From assembly GCA_031255395.1 (NCBI GenBank), contig JAIRSQ010000015.1, positions 1 to 9,130 on the forward strand: a stretch of DNA of 9,130 nucleotides, read 5' to 3'. Both the position numbers and the translations under genes were made by a program. This stretch comes from Spirochaetaceae bacterium (GTDB taxonomy: Bacteria; Spirochaetota; Spirochaetia; Treponematales; Breznakiellaceae). Shown here in pieces: positions 1 to 7,150 of this stretch. Every line of letters starts with the position of its first letter. The stretch's first letter is position 1. The notes under the pieces were generated by a model. That model did not search any database and had not been told where the DNA came from. It saw nothing but the letters and a program-made list of their open reading frames with translations.

Positions 1-291
1 GTGATGCTGCGCGGCGACTTTGTAACGGTGAACGTGTACATAGAGCTGGGTGATCTTAACCCGGACGAGGTTCGGGTAGAGTTGTACTTTGGCCCGGTAT
101 CTAACGAAAACAACATTGATTGCGCCCAACGCCGCGAGATGAGGAGCGTTGGCAAGCAGGGAGCGGGTTATCATTATCAGGTTCGGGTGGAATGCACCGA
201 TACAGGAATGCAGGGGCATACCGTGCGTATCCTGCCCAAGCACGACGCGCTGATTCACCCGTATCGCTCCGGCTTTATAAAGTGGGCCTAG
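1..291 (+). CDS. glgP: alpha-glucan phosphorylase, C-terminal fragment (5' end outside window)
   Basis: This is the last 96 residues of what looks like a glycogen/maltodextrin phosphorylase of the short 'alpha-glucan phosphorylase' branch (GT35), which releases glucose-1-phosphate from alpha-1,4-glucans in the cytoplasm. The evidence is the C-terminal block: a beta-rich stretch with VRVELYFGPV (about residues 24-33), then a G-H-T-V-R-I-L-P-K-H motif near residues 72-81, and an ending in G-F-I-K-W-A. That matches the family's usual finish of 'RVLPxH...GLIxWA'. The catalytic and pyridoxal-phosphate-binding parts lie upstream of the window. The GTG at position 1 is simply an internal valine. The stop is followed after one base by the next gene, so the two are probably co-transcribed. 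An unrelated beta-sandwich protein is possible but less likely. Confidence 0.72.
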   Translation: MMLRGDFVTVNVYIELGDLNPDEVRVELYFGPVSNENNIDCAQRREMRSVGKQGAGYHYQVRVECTDTGMQGHTVRILPKHDALIHPYRSGFIKWA

Positions 292-292
292 C

Positions 293-1012
293 ATGAGTGT
301 CGAATCAAGACGGAACTACCGGTTCCTGGACATCATAATGGCGTTCTTCGTGATGACGCTGATACTTAGCAATGTCGCGTCATCCGCGAAGATTGTCGAT
401 TTGGGTTTTTCGATTTTCGGTCTGCCGCTTGCCTTCGACGGCGGTACACTGCTGTTCCCGTTGTCGTACGTGTTCGGCGACATACTAACGGAAGTGTACG
501 GCTTTAGGGCCTCGCGGCGAGTAATCTGGACGGGTTTCTGCGCTCTGGCGATAAGCTCCCTCGTGTTCTTGTTGCTCCGCATACTCCCCGCCGATCCGGT
601 ATGGGAAGGGTATGCGGGGAGCGCCGCCTACGATGCGATACTTGGCGGCATGAGTACGGGCGGCATAGCCATCGCGAGCCTTGCCGGTTACTTTGCCGGC
701 GAATTCCTGAATTCGGCATTGCTTTCAAAGATAAAGGTCGCGATGAACGGTAGGCTACTGTTTGTACGCACGATTGGCAGCACCCTGGCAGGCGAATTGG
801 TGGACAGCGTAATCTTTGTTTCCATAGCCAGCCTCGCGGGCGTTTTCGGCTGGGAACTCTTCGTCACGCTTGTCGTTACGAACTATATCCTTAAATGCCT
901 TATAGAAGCGCTGATGACACCTGTAACCTATCTTGCCGTCTGGAAGCTGAAAAAGGCCGAACAGACGGACGTGTACGACAGAGGCATCGTCTACAATCCG
1001 TTTGCCGCCTAG
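293..1012 (+). CDS. queuosine-precursor transporter, VUT/YhhQ family membrane protein
   Basis: A 239-residue inner-membrane protein of the VUT_1 family (PF02592 type), whose E. coli member YhhQ takes up 7-cyano/7-aminomethyl-7-deazaguanine for queuosine tRNA modification. Hydrophobic segments lie at about residues 12-30, 40-65, 78-97, 120-140, 165-185 and 187-215, consistent with six membrane helices. Family signatures are D49-G-G-T-L-L-F-P near the second helix, F61-G-D-I-L-T-E-V-Y-G-F, G153-R-L-L-F-V-R-T-I-G-S-T, the GE-x-x-DS pair at 167-172 and the Y198-x-x-K-x-x-I-E-A motif. It starts one base after the phosphorylase stop with only a weak GTGGG-like ribosome site, suggesting translational coupling. 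No preQ1 riboswitch is visible just upstream, where the sequence is coding. The substrate is inferred from family membership; some members were once called 'vitamin uptake' proteins. Confidence 0.85.
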   Translation: MSVESRRNYRFLDIIMAFFVMTLILSNVASSAKIVDLGFSIFGLPLAFDGGTLLFPLSYVFGDILTEVYGFRASRRVIWTGFCALAISSLVFLLLRILPADPVWEGYAGSAAYDAILGGMSTGGIAIASLAGYFAGEFLNSALLSKIKVAMNGRLLFVRTIGSTLAGELVDSVIFVSIASLAGVFGWELFVTLVVTNYILKCLIEALMTPVTYLAVWKLKKAEQTDVYDRGIVYNPFAA

Positions 1013-2277
1013 CTGTTTGTCGCGCTTGGCGCTAAAACGTCCGTCGCGACAGGCTGCCGCACAGCTTCCGCGTGTTTAATATCTGCCGGCGGAGCCGCCT
1101 CCCCGTAGCCGCTCCGCGCGGGCGGTTTTACTAGCCGCGCTTTTTTCAGAGCCGCTTCGGGAAACTTGCTGTTTATTTCGTGTATGCATCTTTCAAGTTT
1201 CTTTGAGCGCTCGTCTTCAAAATCGAACAGTCCGCCGCCTGCGCTCTCGCAAAGGTTCATCAATCCGGCGCCGATTAAGCGCACGCCGGAGCCGGTTTTG
1301 TACTTCCGGCGGAACAGCGCGCTAACGCGCCCAAACAAATCGTTCATAGCGCTCACCGGACGCCCCGATGTTTCCCGCGCGCTTTCAGTTGAAAAATCGG
1401 TGTAACGTATCTTGACGGTAACGGTTCCGCTCTGCCGGCGGCTGTCCAGCAGACGGCGCGTCAGCCTGTCACAGATGTTCATCAACTCCGTTTCGATCAC
1501 GGATTCGTCGTATACGTCGAATTCAAACGTGTGTTCCGCTCTAATAGAGCGCGATCCGCGCGTTCCGTCAAACTCTGCCGCCGCTTCGCCGCGCACGGCG
1601 CGGTACAAAAATGTGCCGAACGCTTTTCCGAACAGCGAACAGAGACTTTTTTCATCTATCCGATGAATGTCGGCGCAGGTTCTGTAACCGTACTTCCTGA
1701 ACAAAGCCTGCGTCTTGCCGCCCGCTCCCCATATTTTATCGACAGGAAGGGACATCATAAAATCTTCTTCGGCTCCTTTTTCGACGATGAAACATCCGTC
1801 CGGCTTTGACATTCCCGAAGCGATTTTCGCTACATACTTGTTGGACGCCATTCCGACGGAAACGGTAAGTCCCGTTTTTTCGCGGACAGCGTCTTTTAGC
1901 TTTCCGGCAAGGGCGGAAGGCGGGCCGAACAGCCGCCCGGTTCCTTCAATATCAAGAAACGCCTCGTCAATCGAAATTTGCGTCAGGTTCGGCGTAAATT
2001 GCGAGAACGCGTCCATCACCTCGCGGGACTTCTCTTTATAGCGTTTCATATTTCCGCGTAAAAATATTCCGTCAGGACAAAGCCCGTAAGCACTCGCTAT
2101 CGGCATCGCCGAACGGACGCCGTATTTCCTCGCCTCGTAAGAGGCTGTGGAAACTACCGCCCGCCTGTCTCCGGGAACGCCCCCGACAATCACGGGCTTT
2201 CCCCTGTACCTCCGGTTATCCAACTGTTCTACAGCTGCATAAAAAGCGTCCAAATCGGCGTGAAGAAAATAGCCCAT
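1009..2277 (-). CDS. dinB: DNA polymerase IV (Y-family translesion polymerase)
   Basis: A 422-residue Y-family polymerase that copies past damaged template bases in the cytoplasm with low fidelity and no proofreading. The palm motif D8-L-D-A-F-Y gives the first metal-binding aspartate (D8) and the ribose-excluding steric gate (Y13). S102-I-D-E-A-F gives the catalytic D104/E105 pair. Y47-E-A-R-x-Y-G-V and S140-V-G-M-A-S-N-K are the usual finger and palm signatures. G184-A-G-G-K-T marks the helix-hairpin-helix thumb, and the little finger covers about 240-345. A GGGLFDF string near 347-353 resembles a degenerate beta-clamp-binding motif. The tail from about 383 is Pro/Ala-rich and unconserved, making the protein longer than E. 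coli DinB (351). It converges on the transporter gene and shares a CTAG stop overlap with it. No obvious ribosome site or LexA-type box precedes the start. Confidence 0.96.
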   Translation of the reverse strand: MGYFLHADLDAFYAAVEQLDNRRYRGKPVIVGGVPGDRRAVVSTASYEARKYGVRSAMPIASAYGLCPDGIFLRGNMKRYKEKSREVMDAFSQFTPNLTQISIDEAFLDIEGTGRLFGPPSALAGKLKDAVREKTGLTVSVGMASNKYVAKIASGMSKPDGCFIVEKGAEEDFMMSLPVDKIWGAGGKTQALFRKYGYRTCADIHRIDEKSLCSLFGKAFGTFLYRAVRGEAAAEFDGTRGSRSIRAEHTFEFDVYDESVIETELMNICDRLTRRLLDSRRQSGTVTVKIRYTDFSTESARETSGRPVSAMNDLFGRVSALFRRKYKTGSGVRLIGAGLMNLCESAGGGLFDFEDERSKKLERCIHEINSKFPEAALKKARLVKPPARSGYGEAAPPADIKHAEAVRQPVATDVLAPSATNS

Positions 2278-2283
2278 AAAATC

Positions 2284-2312
2284 ATGTTAATATCGCGGCT
2301 GTTAAAGCTCAA
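2284..2312 (-). promoter_or_regulatory. weak sigma-70-like promoter candidate for dinB
   Basis: On the minus strand TTGAGC (2312-2307) and TAACAT (2289-2284) are separated by 17 bases. Each matches the sigma-70 consensus at four of six positions. Transcription would begin close to the dinB start codon, in keeping with the lack of a clear Shine-Dalgarno site. This is only a pattern match. Confidence 0.25.
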
Positions 2313-2346
2313 GTTCCGATTTATTTTTGGCTTGGCGTCGCGCGTA

Positions 2347-2376
2347 CTGGCAGACAGCAGGCAAAATGTGTAAAAT
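2347..2376 (+). promoter_or_regulatory. weak promoter candidate for the mltG-dnaG-rpoD operon
   Basis: CTGGCA (2347-2352) and TAAAAT (2371-2376) lie 18 bases apart in the only non-coding stretch ahead of mltG. The -35 matches at four of six and the -10 at five of six positions. The -10 lies only six bases before the mltG ATG, so transcripts from it would start at or almost at the start codon. Some operon promoter must lie in this region, because the gene upstream is divergent. Confidence 0.35.
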
Positions 2377-2382
2377 ACGGAT

Positions 2383-3432
2383 ATGAAGCCGGATAACGCG
2401 TTTAACGTTGCGGCCAAGGTTCTGGGCGGAGTTTTTTTGGCGGTCGCGCTCGGGACGGCGCTGGTTATGAACTTGAACGCTCCCCCGTCGCGCGCTCCGT
2501 CCGACGCGGAAGGTATAGTCTTGGCGGAAGGCGGCGCCGTAGTCGAGATACGGGACGGGGAAAGTTCGGATTCGGCGGGCAGGCGCCTGTACGACGCGGG
2601 CATAATCAAAAGCGTTCTGTTCTGGGACGCTCTCTCGCGGTTCGAACCGGGGTACATCAGGACGGGCGTGTACCGGATAAACCTGCCGGCGAGCCAGATC
2701 GCTTTGCACAGGATACTGCGGCAAGGCAGGCAGGAACTTCTTCGCGTTACCGTGCCGGAAGGGAGCACGTTGCGAAAGACCGCCGCTATACTTGAGGACG
2801 CGGGTGTCTGCGACGCTCTGTCCTTTCTTCAGGCGGCGGAAGATCCCTCTCTGCTCGAAGAATACGGCGTTCCGGGCGAGAGCATGGAAGGTTACCTCTA
2901 TCCCGACACCTACCTGTTCGAGGCGCGTTACCCGGCGGAACTCGCGGTTCGCAAGATGGCCGACACTTTTTTCGAGCGGATTGACGGGCTTAGCGCGGGC
3001 GCGCTCGCGCCGGCGGAGCTTTATGAAAAAGTAACGCTCGCTTCGATAATCGAGAGGGAGTACCGCGCCGCGGACGAGGCCGCAGCGATAGCCGCCGTGT
3101 TTCAAAACCGCCTTAAACGCGGGATGCGCCTCGAATCTTGCGCCACGGTCGAATATGTAATCACCGAAATTCAAGGCAGACCCCACCCGCGGCGGCTGTT
3201 TAACCGCGATCTTGATATACAGGACCCGTACAACACCTATATAAACGGCGGTTTGCCGCCCGGGCCTATAGCCGCTCCCGGCTCCGTGGCGCTGAAAGCG
3301 GCCTTTTTCCCCGAAGATAACGATTTTTTGTTCTTTCGGCTCGTCGATCCCGCTTCGGGACGGCATTATTTCTCAAAAAACTTCGACGAGCACATAGCGG
3401 CGGGCGAACTTTTGGTAAAAGGGAACGGCTGA
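2383..3432 (+). CDS. mltG: endolytic murein transglycosylase, YceG/MltG family
   Basis: A 349-residue membrane-anchored lytic transglycosylase that cleaves nascent glycan strands and is thought to end peptidoglycan polymerisation. One N-terminal membrane helix (about residues 8-29) leaves the rest outside the inner membrane. A LysM-like region covers about 50-115. The catalytic domain contains E169-G-Y-L-Y-P-D-T-Y, then L219-A-S-I-I-E-R-E-Y with the expected catalytic Glu224, then F240-Q-N-R-L-x-x-G-M, and finally D281-P-Y-N-T-Y with G290-L-P-P-G-P-I-A-A-P-G. All are hallmark motifs, and the length is normal for the family. An in-frame stop (TAA, 2371-2373) lies just upstream and the membrane helix begins at once, so this ATG is the only sensible start, although no good Shine-Dalgarno site precedes it. 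It is the first gene of the operon; dnaG follows after two bases. Confidence 0.95.
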   Translation: MKPDNAFNVAAKVLGGVFLAVALGTALVMNLNAPPSRAPSDAEGIVLAEGGAVVEIRDGESSDSAGRRLYDAGIIKSVLFWDALSRFEPGYIRTGVYRINLPASQIALHRILRQGRQELLRVTVPEGSTLRKTAAILEDAGVCDALSFLQAAEDPSLLEEYGVPGESMEGYLYPDTYLFEARYPAELAVRKMADTFFERIDGLSAGALAPAELYEKVTLASIIEREYRAADEAAAIAAVFQNRLKRGMRLESCATVEYVITEIQGRPHPRRLFNRDLDIQDPYNTYINGGLPPGPIAAPGSVALKAAFFPEDNDFLFFRLVDPASGRHYFSKNFDEHIAAGELLVKGNG

Positions 3433-3434
3433 GC

Positions 3435-5240
3435 GTGGGGCGAATAACCGCTGAAACGATAAGCGAACTCCAAAGCCGCCTTGACGCGGCGGCGGTCGTG
3501 GGCGATTATGTAAAACTTGAAAAAAAAAGCGGACGCTGGTGGGGACGGTGCCCTTTTCACAGCGAAAAAACGCCCTCTTTTACGGTCGACCCTGAAAGAA
3601 AGACTTACTACTGCTTCGGCTGCCACGAGGGTGGCGGCATAATCAACTTTGTGATGGAGATGGACAAGCTGAGCTTCCCCGAAGCGGTGGAACTTTTGGC
3701 GAATCGGTTTGGCGTTCCCGTGACGCGGGAAGATTCTGGCTACGGCGCTTACCCGGGCGGAGCGTCAGGCGAACTTGAAAAAAAGAAGAGCGATCTTGCC
3801 GGCCTGTACGGCCGCGTGGCGGGAAGTTTCAGCTACGTCCTTACGGAGACATCCGAAGGCGCGGGCGCGTTGCGATATGTGAGGGACAGGGGAATCTCGG
3901 ACGGGATGATACGGCGTTTCAGGCTTGGGTACGCTCCCGCCGACCCGTTCTGGCTCCATCAATTCCTGCTCGGAAAAGGCTATTCCCCGACTTTTTTGGC
4001 GGAAAGCGGCCTTTTTACAAAGCCGAATCCCCGCAGGGCATTTTTTTCGGGCAGGCTCATATTCCCGATAGCGGACAGACAGGGGCGGATAACGGCGTTT
4101 GGCGGCAGAATCTTGGTCGGAGACGGCCCAAAATACCTTAATTCGGCAGAATCGTTACTATATAAGAAGCGGGAAACATTGTTCGCTATGGATTTGGCAA
4201 TGAACGAGATACGGAATACTAAAGAAGCGCTGATAGCGGAAGGGTATATGGACGTGATAGCGCTGCACGAGGCAGGCGTTTGTAACGCCGTGGCCCCGCT
4301 GGGCACCGCTTTCACTACGGAGCAGGCGCGGCTTTTGGGACGCTGGGCGGACCGGATAAGGCTGCTGTTTGACGGAGACGCGGCAGGGCGGACGGCGGCG
4401 GCAAAGGCAGTGTTGGCCTGCCGCGCAGCGTCCGTCCATGCCGTTGTTATCCTGCCCGAGAGAGGGGCGGCTGAATTGAAGGACCCCGCTGACATTCTGA
4501 AAGAGCGGGGAGCGGGGTACTTGAAAAACTTTACTGAACATGATATAATTGATTTTGAGTATCTGTTAGCCGAAAACGCGCCGGGCAATTCGGATTCCGC
4601 CGGGAAGGCGAAGGCTGTCGCCTCGCTGTTTCCGTTCTTTGACCTCGTCGATTCAGAAGTTGAACGGGAAGGTTATTTTAGGCGGACAGCCGAAGTTTTC
4701 GGTATCAGCGCTCAGTCTGTACTGAATGATTATAAAGTTTGGCGCGAAGGCGGGCACGGCTTGCAGGGAAGCATCGGGGCTCCTTCGCGGCGTTCTATAA
4801 GCATGAATGATGAACTTTACCTTATGACCGCGGTGGCGGTAAATTGCGGCATAAACTCATCGCTGTTCGCCAGACTGCGTTCCGCGATTCCCATCGAGGA
4901 ATTTGAAGATCCGTACGCAAGAGAGCTTTATGTGACTCTTGAGGAATGCGGTCGCGCGGACAATATGAATTTTGAGGCTCTGATGAACGGCATAGAAACC
5001 GGCGAGCTTAAACAATTCGTTACGGAAAAGGCCGCGACGCGGGAATTCTCCGAAAAACCGGAATTTATAGTTGCCGACAGCGTAAAAAAACTAAAGGCGG
5101 AACATTTGATGCGAAAACGAAATGAAATTGTCGTAAAGATGCGTTCCGCTAAAAACGACGGATTGTCCACAGAAGACCTAATTCATGAAAAAATGTTCAT
5201 CGACACCGAACTGCAAAGCTTAAAAGGGGTTAATAAATGA
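3435..5240 (+). CDS. dnaG: DNA primase
   Basis: A 601-residue bacterial primase that makes RNA primers at the replication fork together with the DnaB helicase. The N-terminal CHC2 zinc domain has ligands C39, H42, C60 and C63 within C-P-F-H-x-E-K-T-P-S-F and C-F-G-C-x-x-G-G. The catalytic core has R206-L-I-F-P-I and F222-G-G-R, then P232-K-Y-L-N-S. The TOPRIM motifs are E269-G-Y-M-D-V and F312-D-G-D-A-A-G, with the later D350/D353 pair, giving the metal-binding acidic residues. Residues about 445-601 form the less conserved helicase-binding domain. The length is typical. The start is GTG two bases after mltG stops, and an ATG-start alternative would remove the zinc finger. Its stop overlaps the rpoD start as ATGA, implying translational coupling. 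A strong internal promoter lies at 4522-4550. Confidence 0.97.
   Translation: MGRITAETISELQSRLDAAAVVGDYVKLEKKSGRWWGRCPFHSEKTPSFTVDPERKTYYCFGCHEGGGIINFVMEMDKLSFPEAVELLANRFGVPVTREDSGYGAYPGGASGELEKKKSDLAGLYGRVAGSFSYVLTETSEGAGALRYVRDRGISDGMIRRFRLGYAPADPFWLHQFLLGKGYSPTFLAESGLFTKPNPRRAFFSGRLIFPIADRQGRITAFGGRILVGDGPKYLNSAESLLYKKRETLFAMDLAMNEIRNTKEALIAEGYMDVIALHEAGVCNAVAPLGTAFTTEQARLLGRWADRIRLLFDGDAAGRTAAAKAVLACRAASVHAVVILPERGAAELKDPADILKERGAGYLKNFTEHDIIDFEYLLAENAPGNSDSAGKAKAVASLFPFFDLVDSEVEREGYFRRTAEVFGISAQSVLNDYKVWREGGHGLQGSIGAPSRRSISMNDELYLMTAVAVNCGINSSLFARLRSAIPIEEFEDPYARELYVTLEECGRADNMNFEALMNGIETGELKQFVTEKAATREFSEKPEFIVADSVKKLKAEHLMRKRNEIVVKMRSAKNDGLSTEDLIHEKMFIDTELQSLKGVNK
4522..4550 (+). promoter_or_regulatory. 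near-consensus sigma-70 promoter inside dnaG, probably for rpoD
   Basis: TTGAAA (4522-4527) and a perfect TATAAT (4545-4550) are exactly 17 bases apart. The -10 is preceded by TGA, giving the extended -10 form TGnTATAAT. Transcription would begin near 4557, inside dnaG and about 680 bases before rpoD. Having an extra rpoD promoter within dnaG is known from E. coli, where it is a heat-shock promoter; this one instead has a housekeeping consensus. The match is seen in the sequence; its activity is inferred. Confidence 0.55.
5222..5229 (+). promoter_or_regulatory. ribosome-binding site of rpoD inside the end of dnaG
   Basis: AAAAGGGG ends seven bases before the rpoD ATG and lies within the last dnaG codons. 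With the ATGA overlap it fixes the rpoD start and would allow both reinitiation and independent loading. Confidence 0.7.
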
Positions 5241-7099
5241 TAGAAGAAACGCAAACTGTTACTGTTAAAGAAGAAGCCGTTTATATTGCGAGCGATGCGC
5301 CCGTTAGCCTGAATTTAGAAAACGCCGAACTCGCGGGCGAAGAAGAAAACCAAACAGACCCGTTGCTGGAAAAACTGATAGAATACGCAAAGTTAAAAAA
5401 CAACCGCATTACGCATGACGACATGGAAGAATTTCTGCCGGAGCATATCATTAGCAACGCCGAAAAAATGGAACATGTTTTTTCGGTCTTGGAAGCACGA
5501 AACGTAGAACTGGAACGGGAAGAAAGCGGCGACGAAGAGGAGACGCTTAAAGCCTTCATAAAAAACATTTCGTCAGAAAAGAAAAATTTGCGCCGCGCAA
5601 ACGAAAAAGAAACCGCTATCGACGATCCGGTGCGGCTTTACCTTAAAGAAATCGGCAAGGTTCATCTGCTTAACGGGGATCAGGAAAAAGAGCTTTCCAG
5701 AAAAATGGAGGAAGGCGGCAACATAATAAAAGACGTTATAAAACGATCCGGCATGATTATCACCGAATGCCACCGTATAGCGCAAAAAGCTTTTTCAAAA
5801 AAAGAAGCGAAAGATTTTCATGAAAAAACAAAAAAAGAAATAACCGAATTCATGACGGAGCGCCGCCGTCTCTACGGCTTTTATAAAGAAAGCCTTCGCA
5901 TGATAGACGCAGATTTGAGAAAGTATATCGAAGTTAAACGAAAGTTAATAGCAAGAGGCGTTCGCGGAACGGGTATCTTTGAAAATCCCGACATATTAAG
6001 GCTTAGGAGCGAAATTCTGGCCATGATAAAAAATGTTGAGATACATCCCGATGAAATAAACGCTTTTTCCGACAAGTTTGTTCAGGCGGCAAAAAAAATC
6101 AAACGCTTTCGCAAAGAACAGGAGCGCATTGAAAAACGGCTGCAGGTGGTTTCCATGAAGGAACTGCGCGTGCTGGGACGGGGGCTTACGATAAAAGAAG
6201 AGCGCGAGCGCCTTGAAAACGAATTGCGACTCAGCTCGGACGAAATAAAAGAAAAGATACAGCACATTCAGCAGACGCAGAAACGGCTTGAACAGCTTGA
6301 AGACGAATTCGAAGAGTCCTGCGACAATATAAATCTTATGGCGCGCGAGATTAGTTATGGACGCAAGATGCTGAAGGACGCGAAAGACAAGCTGATAACG
6401 GCAAACCTGCGCCTTGTTGTCTCGATAGCGAAAAAGTATACGAACCGCGGGCTGCATTTTTTCGACCTTGTGCAGGAAGGAAATATCGGCCTTATAAAGG
6501 CGGTCGAAAAGTTTGAATACCAGAAAGGCTTTAAGTTTTCGACTTACGCGACGTGGTGGATACGCCAGGCCATAACGCGATCCATCTCGGATCAGGCGCG
6601 GACTATACGCGTGCCGGTGCATATGATAGAACAGATAAACAAGGTGGGACGGGAAGCGCGCCAATTGTTGCAGTCGCTGGGGCGCGAGCCTTCCGATGAC
6701 GAAATCGCCGAAAAACTAGGCTGGACCGCGATCCGCGTAAAAACGGTTAAAAGCGTCGCTCGCGAGCCTATATCGCTTGAAACCCCTATTGGAGAGGAAG
6801 AGGATTCGCTGTTGGGAGATTTTATCGAGGACAAGGATGTCGAAAATCCCGCCAGCAAAACGGCGTTTACGCTGCTTCAGGAACGGCTGTTCGGCGTGCT
6901 GTCCACATTGCCAAAACGCGAGCAGGAAGTTCTTAAGATGCGTTTCGGACTAGACGACGGATATTCCCTGACGCTTGAAGAGGTCGGACTTTACTTCAAC
7001 GTTACCCGCGAGCGTATCAGGCAGATCGAGGCGAAAGCGCTTCGCAGGCTGCGCCATCCGGTTCGAAGCAGAAAACTTAAGGATTATCTTGATCATTAG
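5237..7099 (+). CDS. rpoD: primary RNA polymerase sigma factor (sigma-70)
   Basis: A 620-residue housekeeping sigma factor that directs RNA polymerase to -10/-35 promoters. Region 1.1 covers about residues 42-92. Region 1.2 is D129[12 protein letters not shown] long charged non-conserved insert runs from about 160 to 378. Regions 2.1-2.4 contain A389-N-L-R-L-V-V-S-I-A, then F409[10 protein letters not shown] and the melting/-10 segment F434[11 protein letters not shown]. Region 3 begins at about 458 with R458-V-P-V-H-M. Region 4 has L558-P-K-R-E-Q-E-V-L and the -35-reading helix V589[10 protein letters not shown]. The intact regions 1.1 and 1.2 set it apart from the alternative sigma factors. 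It overlaps dnaG by four bases, has a good ribosome site, and is followed by a terminator-like hairpin. Confidence 0.97.
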   Translation: MIEETQTVTVKEEAVYIASDAPVSLNLENAELAGEEENQTDPLLEKLIEYAKLKNNRITHDDMEEFLPEHIISNAEKMEHVFSVLEARNVELEREESGDEEETLKAFIKNISSEKKNLRRANEKETAIDDPVRLYLKEIGKVHLLNGDQEKELSRKMEEGGNIIKDVIKRSGMIITECHRIAQKAFSKKEAKDFHEKTKKEITEFMTERRRLYGFYKESLRMIDADLRKYIEVKRKLIARGVRGTGIFENPDILRLRSEILAMIKNVEIHPDEINAFSDKFVQAAKKIKRFRKEQERIEKRLQVVSMKELRVLGRGLTIKEERERLENELRLSSDEIKEKIQHIQQTQKRLEQLEDEFEESCDNINLMAREISYGRKMLKDAKDKLITANLRLVVSIAKKYTNRGLHFFDLVQEGNIGLIKAVEKFEYQKGFKFSTYATWWIRQAITRSISDQARTIRVPVHMIEQINKVGREARQLLQSLGREPSDDEIAEKLGWTAIRVKTVKSVAREPISLETPIGEEEDSLLGDFIEDKDVENPASKTAFTLLQERLFGVLSTLPKREQEVLKMRFGLDDGYSLTLEEVGLYFNVTRERIRQIEAKALRRLRHPVRSRKLKDYLDH

Positions 7100-7110
7100 T
7101 GAACAACGGA

Positions 7111-7139
7111 CGGCGGAATCCCCGCCGCCTGATTTTTTT
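7111..7139 (+). terminator. intrinsic terminator-like hairpin after rpoD
   Basis: CGGCGG (7111-7116) and CCGCCG (7122-7127) form a six-base GC stem with a five-base loop, AATCC. The seven-T run at 7133-7139 starts five bases after the stem, further away than in an ideal intrinsic terminator. The next gene's ribosome site starts two bases after the run, so partial termination (attenuation) is likelier than a full stop unless another promoter serves the next gene. Confidence 0.7.
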
Positions 7140-7140
7140 A

Positions 7141-7147
7141 GAGAGGG
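7141..7147 (+). promoter_or_regulatory. ribosome-binding site of the zinc-ribbon gene
   Basis: GAGAGGG lies three bases before the ATG at 7151 and directly follows the terminator-like T run. The short spacing still makes it the best initiation signal here and supports this start. Confidence 0.6.
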
Positions 7148-7150
7148 AAT

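Noticed and set aside
1018..1051. TGTCGCG/CGCGACA inverted repeat as a terminator for the convergent genes
   Set aside because: Seven-base stem with a 20-base loop inside the dinB coding end and no T run on either strand.
2278..2382. LexA/SOS box controlling dinB
   Set aside because: No CTGT-N8-ACAG, GAAC-N4-GTTC or TTTG-N5-CAAA pattern could be found in the gap.
2637..2652. GGTTCGAACC, resembling a tRNA T-loop arm
   Set aside because: It is in-frame mltG coding sequence (S-R-F-E-P-G) and no acceptor or anticodon stems can be built around it.
2302..3366. Long open frame on the minus strand opposite mltG (over 350 codons)
   Set aside because: Arg- and Val-rich translation with no recognisable motif. 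It lies wholly opposite a clear mltG gene and results from GC-rich codon use.
3980..4588. Open frame of about 200 codons on the minus strand opposite dnaG
   Set aside because: Lies opposite the TOPRIM domain of dnaG; low-complexity Ser/Ala translation without family features.
5996..6664. Open frame of about 220 codons on the minus strand opposite rpoD
   Set aside because: Phe/Leu/Tyr-rich mirror of the Lys/Glu-rich sigma insert; no motif and no ribosome site.
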